From: Verrucomicrobiota bacterium
Lineage (GTDB): Bacteria > Verrucomicrobiota > Verrucomicrobiia > Verrucomicrobiales > Verrucomicrobiaceae
Direction of reading: 5' to 3'
NCBI GenBank assembly: GCA_026397605.1
Contig: JAPLUM010000764.1
Coordinates: forward strand, 1-37,063
Length of the DNA stretch: 37,063 nt
Shown here: piece after piece, positions 18,487 to 25,117 of the stretch
How the letters are laid out: every line of letters begins with the position of its first letter
Position numbering within the stretch: position 1 is the stretch's first letter
Notes under the pieces: model-generated
Told to the model about the DNA's origin: nothing
Database searches by the model: none
Seen by the model: the letters and a program-made list of their open reading frames with translations, nothing else
Position numbers and translations under genes: made by a program

Positions 18487-18699
18487 ATGACCCGCCCCGA
18501 AGCCATCCAACAAATCCGCGACGCCGCCAAAACCATCGCCCTTCAAATGATGAAGATCCACCCAGCCCTGCCGCATCTTCAAGACAGCGAAATCATGGCC
18601 GATAGTCTGAAGTGCCTGCACGAGATGACCGTGCAGCTAGAAGTGATCAAAAAGAAAATCGGCAAACTAGAGCGTCAGGACGACAGCACGCTGCTGTGA
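18487..18699 (+). CDS. Small hypothetical protein, probably helical
   Basis: A protein of 70 residues from the ATG at 18487 (MTRPEAIQQIRDAAKTIALQ). The track start at 18397 overlaps the LysR start codon and adds a low-complexity head, so I prefer the inner ATG. The sequence is charged and helical throughout, with a heptad-like end (LHEMTVQLEVIKKKIGKLE) that could form a coiled coil. There is no signal peptide or membrane segment, and I recognise no family. It is divergent from the LysR gene and its stop is 6 nt from the end of the convergent esterase pseudogene. A small inverted repeat at the end of the gene lacks a T-run, so I do not call it a terminator. Confidence 0.6.
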   Translation: MTRPEAIQQIRDAAKTIALQMMKIHPALPHLQDSEIMADSLKCLHEMTVQLEVIKKKIGKLERQDDSTLL

Positions 18700-18705
18700 C
18701 TTGGA

Positions 18706-20328
18706 TCACTTTGCCTGGGCTTTTTGCACTTCCTGGAAGGGAGAAATCACACCCATAGTCGTGGGGATGAATTCATCGGTGCGGAAGCAGCCGGCTGGAA
18801 GGCCTTCGGCGTTGATGAGATTGGCGCCTTCAGGCCATGCGGCCCAGGCGTAGCGGACGCCGATGGGAGTTGGCACTTCCAGGCTGGTGACAATTATTTC
18901 ATTGCCCTCAATCTTGGCCTGCGCCCAGACCCATTTTTTATCTTCGCCTGTGATTTGGAAATGCTTCAGCTCCCCGCCATCACGGGTTTTCAGACCACCG
19001 CCGACGTGATCAAACTGGAGCCGAACTTGGCTGCCTTCGACCAGGGCATTTTTAAACATCGGGCCACTGAAGACGGCATCAGCTCTGCCGTAGTCTTTAG
19101 CCAATGCCCACAGTGCTAGGCGGCGACCGACTTACTGTTTGTTTTTGGGATGGATATTTTTTTCTTCACCGATGTCGTTGGTGACGGCTAGACCAACTTT
19201 CGGCAGGGTAATGGCGGTTAAATATTGGGCCTCTTGCAATTCAGCCCAGGTATCGGCTATGCCAGGTTCTTTGGCGATGGGCAGACTGTTCCCAAAGCTA
19301 GCCAGCTGCACGATGTAAAAGCTAAAGGGATCATTCCAGCGGGTGCGCCAGTCATTGATCATGTTTGGGAGCAGTTCCTGATATTGAAAGGCACGTTTCT
19401 GATTGGATTCACCCTGATACCAAATGGCTCCCTGCACGGCATAAGGGATCAAAGGGGCCACCATGGCATTGAAGAGCACGGCTGGGTGATGCGGTGTCTT
19501 ATTCGGATCATCGGGTGGGCGCGGGGCTGGTGGGACTTTCTTTTTTTGATCAGCGGGCAGTTTAGCGTTCTCTTCGCTGATCTTCTTGGATTCAGCCTGC
19601 CAGGCGACTTTGGCGGCCTCGAACTTTGCAGTTTCAGCGGCCTGATCCCAGCTCTGGCGGATGCCGTCCCAGTCGCTAAGCATCTGCGCTGCGCAGGGAC
19701 GCTCTTCCAGAGATTCACGACTGGTCCAGGCTTCTACCCGAGTACCTCCCCAGGAGGTATTGATGAGCCCGACAGGCACTTTCAGAACCTGATGAAGATG
19801 GCGTCCGTAAAAATAAGCCACCGCAGAAAAGCTACCCACATTGGCGGGATTAGCCTCTTTCCAGGAGCCTTTCACATCTGTCGCCGGCGTCATGCCTGTA
19901 GCACGCTCGACACCGAACATGCGGATCTGGGGTGAATTGGCACCTGCGATTTCTTGCTCTGCGTTGCCGGACTGGCTCACGGTCCATTGCATATTGGATT
20001 GGCCAGAGCAGACCCAGACTTCACCGATGAGCAGGTTCTTCAGTGTAACCGTGTTTTTACCACTGACCGTCAGCTCCTGCGGTTGCGCATTGGCAGCCAT
20101 CGGGTCCAAAGTCACCCGCCATTTGCCGTCCAGATCAGCGCGGGTGACCTGCGTCTGTCCGGCAAAGCGCACGGTGACATCCTCATCCACTGCCGCCGAT
20201 CCCCAGACCGGAACGGGCTTACCCTGCTGGAGCACCAGATTGTCGCTGAAGATGACAGGCAGGCTCACATCAGCCAAGGCGAAGCCTGTGAGAAAGCTCA
20301 GGGTAAAACAATGCAGAAACAGTTTCAT
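18706..20328 (-). pseudogene. Sialate O-acetylesterase interrupted by an in-frame TAA
   Basis: Two track ORFs (19132-20328 and 18706-19104) lie in the same frame and together read as one esterase of about 540 codons, a normal length for the family. The protein has a signal peptide (MKLFLHCFTLSFLTGFALA), a beta-rich N-terminal domain, the SGNH nucleophile motif VCSGQSNMQW, NTSWGGTRVEAW, GAIWYQGESN, a Lys/Pro-rich insert, and the catalytic DIGEEKNIHPKNKQ. The next codon is TAA, after which the frame continues VGRRLALWALAKDYG and a C-terminal beta domain, exactly as in intact homologues (typically KNKQEVGRRLALWA). One base change of GAA to TAA explains it. The enzyme removes O-acetyl groups from sialic acids or from acetylated glycans outside the cytoplasm. 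The catalytic residues precede the stop, so a truncated enzyme is possible, though loss of the C-terminal domain probably destabilises it. A sequencing error is an alternative. Confidence 0.8.
19132..19134 (-). other. Premature in-frame stop codon (TAA)
   Basis: On the minus strand the reading is CCC AAA AAC AAA CAG TAA GTC GGT CGC. The frame is kept on both sides, so this is a nonsense change and not a frameshift. The fragment after it has only a TTG, with no convincing ribosome site, for re-initiation. Confidence 0.85.
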
Positions 20329-20441
20329 AGAATAGGTCTAACGCTACTCGGAACCATAAACACGCAGACGAACTCTGGGCAAGGCTGGATTTAGAAGTGC
20401 TTACAGGTATCCGACCAGCAAAGATGCTGATTATGCTGTGA

Positions 20442-22505
20442 TTAAAACCGATACGTCACACGGCAGCGGAACATGCGAGGCTCTACGGGGTGGATGTGTG
20501 TGTCATTGGCTGCGAGTTGGCCTGGAGCTCGGCTCTCATAGAAATAGGAGATGTCGTTGTCTTGACGGTTCAGCAGATTCAGGCAATCGACGGCTACTTC
20601 CCAGTTCTTCTTCCGATAGCCAACCGTGGCATTCACCTGAATGCTATCGCGACCGCGTTGGGTATCGGTTTCTTCGAGGGGACTGTTGGCAAACATGCGC
20701 ACACGTGCTCCTGCAAACCAACCTGAATCATTGCCCTGCGCACCGAGATTAAAACCTCCGCTGAACATGATGGGGATACTGTTAGGGATGTGATTGGCAT
20801 TGCTCGGAGCATCGATGAATCGGGCGTAGGTCAGGGCCAGTTCGGCATCGGTGCTGAACCATTTCGTAGGCCTCCAGTAACTGGCTAGCTCGATCCCATA
20901 CCGCTCCGAGCCAGGCCCTGGTTCATTCGTGCCGGCATCACCCACATAGACGAGCTCGCTGTCACTCTGAAGCCAAAAGAGGGCCAGTGTAGTTGTCATG
21001 TTTTTCACTGTCTGACTACGCACACCGATCTCGGCACCCATGGTGCGAACCAAGGCATCTGCGGGATTAGTGCCTGACATGACGCCACGGGCGTCATTGC
21101 TATGAAAACCAGTGCCAAAATTTAGATACAGCTCATTCTTTTTCCAAGGACCAAAGATGGCGCTGAATTTAGGACTGATGATGCCAGCCGTTTCAGCATC
21201 TTGGCCGCTGCTCGTGCTGTCTTGTGGCTCAAAGTAATACAAATCACCACGCAGGCCCAAGACTGTTTTAAACCAGGGTGTCCAACGCGTGACCACTTCC
21301 CCATAAAGACCGATGCTTGACTGTAAAATGTCGTCTTGTCGGATCTCCGTATGACGACGCCGATTTTGCGTCTGCCATAGCCCGATGCCATCGATCAAAT
21401 CAGTACGTGTTTGCAGGCCCAGAGTGATGTCTGATTCCACTCCTAGGAAGTCGCGCTTCTCCCAGGTGCGGGCCACGTTACCCCCAAAGACCCAGCGCTG
21501 CTCGGCTTGCTGAAACTGATCTCCTGTGGGCAACCCTGGATCAAGCTGGTAGGTGAAGTTTGAATAGAGATCCAGGATGTAATAAATCGCGTAAAGATTG
21601 GCGCGAGTGACAACATCATCGTTCCGCTGCTCCATAGCGATATTTAGGCTGTAGCGCTCGCTCTCCCCGCCTGCGGTTGGGTCCAGTGTATCATAGCCGC
21701 CGAGAGTGCCATTATTGACGAGCCTGGAGGGGATCTGATCCGTGCTGGTCCAGGAACCATGATAACCCATGAAGGTCACAGAGAGCTTCGTGTCATCATC
21801 GTTTTTAAACCAGCGTAACAGGCCGTTCCAACGATTGAATTCCTCCGGCTGAGTCCAAGGGCCATCATAATAGTTATACTCCAAAGCGTAGGTGAGGCCC
21901 TGCTGCACACCTTGTTCCAAATTGGATGGTAGATCCAAGGTGCCCGCGACGAGAGCTCGGTAGTAGTTGTATTCGCCAAACTCAACCTTCACCAAATTTT
22001 TCGGCACCACATCCCACAGAAGAAAGTTGGCACTGCCTGCTGTGGATAAATCCCCGTCAGCAGCCGTATAGGTACCTTTGGCATAGTCCAGTGACCCAAT
22101 CATTTCTGGGATCAACGGATTCAGGTCTGTGTAGCCCTGACCATGGGCATGAGTCCGCATGTTCAGCGGCATGCCTTCCAGGCTCATGGCAAAGTCAGTG
22201 CCGTGATCCAGATTGAAGCCACGCAAAAAATACTGGTTCGCCTTTCCTCCACCCGCATGCTGTGTCGCGATCATGCCAGGGATGGCCTCCACGATTTCTC
22301 CACGCCTGAGCAGTGGCCGCGCCAGGAAGTCCGCCTGAGTTGCATGTCCTTTGGATGCGGCGTCCGTTTTCCCGAGTAAATCCTCCGCCTTGCCCTCGAT
22401 CACGATTTCATCCAGCGTCTCCGTTTTTGTCGCTGGGCTGGCTGTTTGCGCCTGGGTGGCTACCCATGACATGAAATAGATTGCTAGAGAAAGACGAATG
22501 ACCAT
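20442..22505 (-). CDS. TonB-dependent outer-membrane receptor
   Basis: A protein of 687 residues from the ATG at 22505, which opens a signal peptide (MVIRLSLAIYFMSWVATQAQ); the track start lies 17 residues earlier. A TonB-box-like segment (LDEIVIEG) is followed by a plug domain: IVEAIPGMIATQHAGGGKANQYFLRGF, then LDHGTDFAMSLEGMPLN, then THAHGQGYTDLNPLIPE. A long beta-barrel follows and ends in CRVTYRF with the terminal aromatic expected for outer-membrane insertion. Such receptors import scarce ligands using TonB/ExbBD energy; those partners are not in the window. The gene is the last of a tight minus-strand unit after a CnrX-like sensor and an ECF sigma factor, so a metal or metal-complex ligand is inferred. 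The HxH in the plug is compatible with this but proves nothing. The esterase pseudogene starts 113 nt downstream, so a glycan ligand is the alternative. Confidence 0.88.
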   Translation of the reverse strand: MVIRLSLAIYFMSWVATQAQTASPATKTETLDEIVIEGKAEDLLGKTDAASKGHATQADFLARPLLRRGEIVEAIPGMIATQHAGGGKANQYFLRGFNLDHGTDFAMSLEGMPLNMRTHAHGQGYTDLNPLIPEMIGSLDYAKGTYTAADGDLSTAGSANFLLWDVVPKNLVKVEFGEYNYYRALVAGTLDLPSNLEQGVQQGLTYALEYNYYDGPWTQPEEFNRWNGLLRWFKNDDDTKLSVTFMGYHGSWTSTDQIPSRLVNNGTLGGYDTLDPTAGGESERYSLNIAMEQRNDDVVTRANLYAIYYILDLYSNFTYQLDPGLPTGDQFQQAEQRWVFGGNVARTWEKRDFLGVESDITLGLQTRTDLIDGIGLWQTQNRRRHTEIRQDDILQSSIGLYGEVVTRWTPWFKTVLGLRGDLYYFEPQDSTSSGQDAETAGIISPKFSAIFGPWKKNELYLNFGTGFHSNDARGVMSGTNPADALVRTMGAEIGVRSQTVKNMTTTLALFWLQSDSELVYVGDAGTNEPGPGSERYGIELASYWRPTKWFSTDAELALTYARFIDAPSNANHIPNSIPIMFSGGFNLGAQGNDSGWFAGARVRMFANSPLEETDTQRGRDSIQVNATVGYRKKNWEVAVDCLNLLNRQDNDISYFYESRAPGQLAANDTHIHPVEPRMFRCRVTYRF

Positions 22506-22568
22506 AAAAGGATGCTGTGTGCAGCCTTTAGGACGACTTGCTTCAAGCCAGCCCACAAAAAAGATTTC

Positions 22569-23180
22569 TCACAGCACCGTATTCCACCATTCCAGGAGCA
22601 TCTGGCGCGCCCGATAGAGCCGCCCCTCCACGGCACGCACGGAACAATTCAGCACCTCAGCACACTCCACCTGACTGAGACCTTCCACGGTAATGAGCAT
22701 CAGGACGATTCGTAGAGGCTCCGGCAGGATGGCTAGCCCACGATCTAACTTTTCCATCTCGCCCGTCCACTCCGCGCGCACATCAGGAGCATTTTGCTGA
22801 CAGGCAGGCGTGTGATCCAGCTCGTCAAAAGACGACGTTTTCGCTTGTTGCTTCGAGGTGCGCGTTTTTGCACGATCACGGCATAGATTGAGCGCTATCT
22901 GATAAAGCCATGAAGATAGCCTGGCCCGTCCCTTAAACTCCGGCAAAGCCCGCCAAGCATGGACAAAGGCATCCTGACAGACCTCGCGAGCATCCTCTGC
23001 GCAATGTAGCCAGCGGAAACAAAAGCTCATCAGCCGAGATTCATACTGCCGCATGATCCACTCAAAAGCCGCCATATCTCCAGCCTGCGCAGCACGGATC
23101 TTCTTCGCCTCCAAACTTTCGCAGGGAGACGATTCCGTCTCTAAGGCAAAGAGATCAAGGCTCGCGGGTAAGGCTATCAT
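22569..23180 (-). CDS. ECF-type RNA polymerase sigma factor (CnrH position)
   Basis: A protein of 203 residues with the two ECF domains. Region 2 (about 40-108) contains YESRLMSFCFRWLHCAEDAREVCQDAFVHAWRAL and a region 2.3/2.4 of RARLSSWLYQIALNLCRD. Region 4 (about 145-200) contains LPEPLRIVLMLITVEGLSQVECAEVLNCSVRAVEGRLYRARQML, the helix-turn-helix that reads the -35 element. The head of about 35 residues is longer than in minimal ECF factors. The gene overlaps the upstream sensor gene by 26 nt, and the TonB receptor follows 63 nt later. Its position after a small membrane protein and a CnrX-like sensor equals that of cnrH in Cupriavidus. The expected model, by analogy, is release from a membrane anti-sigma complex when metal binds the sensor. 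The target promoters are unknown, the operon itself being the first candidate. Confidence 0.9.
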   Translation of the reverse strand: MIALPASLDLFALETESSPCESLEAKKIRAAQAGDMAAFEWIMRQYESRLMSFCFRWLHCAEDAREVCQDAFVHAWRALPEFKGRARLSSWLYQIALNLCRDRAKTRTSKQQAKTSSFDELDHTPACQQNAPDVRAEWTGEMEKLDRGLAILPEPLRIVLMLITVEGLSQVECAEVLNCSVRAVEGRLYRARQMLLEWWNTVL

Positions 23181-23616
23181 AGGTCCAATCTAAAAGCCGC
23201 TTGGCCTGCGCAGGCCGCAGGTGGCGTTTCATGGCAAAAAAGTGATCAAGAGTGAGGCGTTGAAGCTCGCCCTGAGACTGGTTCAGGCCTGCTAGAGCTG
23301 ACTTCAAGCGTACGTCATTCGGATCAGCGGCAGAAATGGATTCAGCCACCGCCAATCCCGATCTGCGAATATCCGCCTTGAGCTTCATGCGTTTCACCTC
23401 AAACTCTGCTTCCAACGGCTCCAAGATCGCATGTTGTTCAGGCGTGATGTCTAAATGCTCATGCATCCATGCATGGAAATCAGGCTGCAGATGATCCCCT
23501 GCATGAGCCTCACCATGTCGGTGCAGGACCCAGTCCGTGACCCACCAAGCCGTGCCGCCTGCCATGATCACAGAAGACAGGACCGCGATCAGCAACCATT
23601 TCACGCGTGTCGTCAT
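23155..23616 (-). CDS. CnrX-like periplasmic metal sensor, membrane anchored
   Basis: A protein of 153 residues. One N-terminal anchor (WLLIAVLSSVIMAGGTAWWV) is followed by a His-rich linker (HRHGEAHAGDH) and an all-helical periplasmic domain. His48, His52, Glu69, His125 and Met129 fall in HAWMH, LEPLE and HFFAM. The Ni/Co ligands I recall for CnrX of Cupriavidus metallidurans are His42, His46, Glu63, His119 and Met123, so the offset is six at every position. The GELQRLTLDHFFAMKRHLRP stretch also resembles CnrX [20 protein letters not shown] (each is 20 residues). CnrX senses Ni(II)/Co(II) and, with CnrY, controls the sigma factor CnrH. The start overlaps the upstream stop as ATGA and the end overlaps the sigma gene. 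A broader metal-sensor/chaperone role (ZraP/CpxP-like relatives) is the alternative, but ligand spacing and gene order favour CnrX. Confidence 0.82.
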   Translation of the reverse strand: MTTRVKWLLIAVLSSVIMAGGTAWWVTDWVLHRHGEAHAGDHLQPDFHAWMHEHLDITPEQHAILEPLEAEFEVKRMKLKADIRRSGLAVAESISAADPNDVRLKSALAGLNQSQGELQRLTLDHFFAMKRHLRPAQAKRLLDWTYDSLTREP

Positions 23617-23888
23617 TGGGCTTTAGCCTCTCTAAAAAGGGTCATCGTTGGTGGAGTTGCGTGTGTTTGATCCTGCGAGGCTAACGACCAACAGACGATG
23701 ATCGCAGTCACCACACCCGTTATTAAGGAAGCGATCAGCAGCAGCCTCACAAAGAACCGCCAGCGCTGCGCTCGGCCATCATCGCATTGAAGCCTCTTTT
23801 TGAGTTCGTCGTCTCTCGAAGGCAATAGTCCTCCTGGCGCATCCCATGCAGTACGCTTCAGCAGGCTGTTTAACTCGGTCTCATTCAT
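23613..23888 (-). CDS. Small single-pass membrane protein, probable CnrY-like anti-sigma factor
   Basis: A protein of 91 residues from the ATG at 23888; a GTG at 23900 would add four residues. A charged cytoplasmic head of about 43 residues (NETELNSLLKRTAWDAPGGLLPSRDDELKKRL) precedes one membrane helix (FFVRLLLIASLITGVVTAIIVCW) and a short external tail. This layout, the size of about 90-95 residues and the first position in the unit match CnrY, whose short cytoplasmic head binds and inhibits the sigma factor CnrH. The sequence itself is too short and variable for me to claim homology, so the anti-sigma call is inferred from context. The stop overlaps the sensor start as ATGA. Immediately upstream of its start lies one copy of a repeated palindromic motif (23892-23910). 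Confidence 0.7.
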   Translation of the reverse strand: MNETELNSLLKRTAWDAPGGLLPSRDDELKKRLQCDDGRAQRWRFFVRLLLIASLITGVVTAIIVCWSLASQDQTHATPPTMTLFREAKAQ

Positions 23889-23891
23889 TTC

Positions 23892-23910
23892 TGAATCCAC
23901 TATGAAGTGA
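23892..23910 (+). promoter_or_regulatory. Copy 1 of inverted 19-nt motif in divergent intergenic region
   Basis: Reads TGAATCCACTATGAAGTGA on the plus strand. It agrees with copy 2 at 16 of 19 positions, the first 11 being identical. Inside it CACT-N4-AGTG is a perfect dyad. It lies directly upstream of the ATG of the small anti-sigma-like gene, overlapping that gene's alternative GTG start. A regulator operator is the likeliest reading, but no protein can be assigned. Confidence 0.45.
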
Positions 23911-23967
23911 ATATGAGTTCGATGAAAAGCTAATTTAGAAGAACTCTAACGAAACTTCCTCAACGCA

Positions 23968-23986
23968 TGACTCCGTAGTGGATTCA
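23968..23986 (-). promoter_or_regulatory. Copy 2 of inverted 19-nt motif in divergent intergenic region
   Basis: Reads TGAATCCACTACGGAGTCA on the minus strand, facing copy 1 across 57 bases. It keeps the ACT-N4-AGT dyad. It lies 80-98 bases upstream of the minus-strand operon start and about 75 bases upstream of the beta-barrel gene, so it is placed to act on either promoter. Confidence 0.45.
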
Positions 23987-24059
23987 ATGACACACTCAAG
24001 GCCTACTCAATGCCAATCCCTGAGGAGCAAGAGGACGACTCTGATGCTTTCTTATACAC

Positions 24060-24983
24060 ATGGATAACCATTCATACTCCCACAGTCGGTGGCTGCGCAA
24101 ATTCGGTCTCGGGGCCTGCGCAGCCGTGTCTCTCCTGAGTCAAGCTCAAGCCGGCGCGCCCGTGCTATCTGCGAAAACAGCCACACCTCCGGTGGACGCT
24201 GTCGATTGGAAGCAGCACACCATCGCGCCAGTGACAAATCCGATCTTCTTTGAAGATGCCGTGATCCGCTCTGAGATCCGCCCCATCTTTGCTTATCATA
24301 ACATTGATGATTCCTTCCTTGGTGGCGGCAATGCTAAGCTATACGCTTTACAGATCCGCTATGCCATCACAGATCGCCTAGCCTTCATCGCCAATCAGGA
24401 TGGCTACTTGCAAGTGCACAATGCAGCCTTGGCCAATCCTGAAGGCTGGATGGATCTGGCGCTCGGCTTCAAATATGCCCTGATTGATGATAAAGCATCA
24501 CAGTTCATTTTAACCCCAGGTCTCACCTTTCATGTGCCAACTGGCGATGATGTCGTCTTCCAAGGCCGTGGGGGTGGCGAGTTCAATCCCTTCATCTCTT
24601 TCCAAAAAGGATTCGGTGATTTCCATATTTCCGGCAATGTGGGTGCCCGCATCCCCGTCACTGGCAACGAACAAAGCACGATTGGCCACTACAGCTTGAT
24701 GCTGGATTATTATGTCTGCCGCTGGTTCATCCCATTTGTGTCTTTCAATGGCTTTACCGTGCTGAATGATGGTCAAAACATCGGCCTTGATACCGAAGGT
24801 TATGATGTGATGAACTTCGGTGCTAGCCAAGCCAATGGTCGCACACAAGGCATGCTCGGTGTCGGCTTCCGCTCCCGCCTATTGGACAACTTGGATTTAG
24901 GTGTTGCCTATGAAAAAGCCGCCATCAAACCTTACGGGCTGACAGAAGACCGCTTCACCTTCGATCTTTGTATCCGCTTCTAA
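24060..24983 (+). CDS. Outer-membrane beta-barrel protein, transporter-like
   Basis: A protein of 307 residues. A basic N-terminus is followed by a hydrophobic core and an Ala-X-Ala cleavage region (SRWLRKFGLGACAAVSLLSQAQAG), giving a signal peptide. The mature part is a series of alternating strands (YALQIRYAITDRLAFIANQDGYL, DLALGFKYALIDD, FILTPGLTFHVPTGDD, MLDYYVCRWFIPFVSF, LGVGFRSRLLDNLDLGVAYE) and ends in FTFDLCIRF, with a terminal aromatic as in outer-membrane barrels. It resembles the general transporter/MetA-pathway barrel proteins, but I cannot name a substrate. It is divergent from the CnrYXH-like operon and shares its 171-base intergenic region, so co-regulation is possible. A purine-rich GAGGAG lies over 30 bases before the ATG, too far for a ribosome site. 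A strong terminator follows. Confidence 0.75.
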   Translation: MDNHSYSHSRWLRKFGLGACAAVSLLSQAQAGAPVLSAKTATPPVDAVDWKQHTIAPVTNPIFFEDAVIRSEIRPIFAYHNIDDSFLGGGNAKLYALQIRYAITDRLAFIANQDGYLQVHNAALANPEGWMDLALGFKYALIDDKASQFILTPGLTFHVPTGDDVVFQGRGGGEFNPFISFQKGFGDFHISGNVGARIPVTGNEQSTIGHYSLMLDYYVCRWFIPFVSFNGFTVLNDGQNIGLDTEGYDVMNFGASQANGRTQGMLGVGFRSRLLDNLDLGVAYEKAAIKPYGLTEDRFTFDLCIRF

Positions 24984-25017
24984 TTTCTCTGACCGGCCGC
25001 TTCGGTCTTTGAAACCC

Positions 25018-25058
25018 AAGGCGCATGAGAGCCCCGCTCTCATGCGCCTTCTCGTTTT
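25018..25058 (+). terminator. Rho-independent terminator after the beta-barrel gene
   Basis: A perfect 15-bp stem (AAGGCGCATGAGAGC with its reverse complement) closes on a 3-base CCC loop and is followed by CTCGTTTT. It lies 35 bases after the stop. A weaker GACCG-N7-CGGTC hairpin followed by TTT sits just before it at 24991-25007. Since the neighbouring transposase belongs to the REP-associated type, the palindrome could alternatively be a REP-like element. Confidence 0.75.
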
Positions 25059-25117
25059 GATCGTGGGATGGATAGCAGCACTGGCCTTTTCTATCTTTGG
25101 CGCGTCAGCCCTGCCAC

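Noticed and set aside
18683-18697. ACAGCA-CGC-TGCTGT hairpin at the end of the small helical ORF
   Set aside because: The 6-bp stem lies in coding sequence and has no following T-run, so it does not qualify as a terminator.
18706-19104. Independent hypothetical gene of 132 codons
   Set aside because: It is in frame with the esterase upstream, continues its conserved sequence, and has only a TTG start without a convincing ribosome site.
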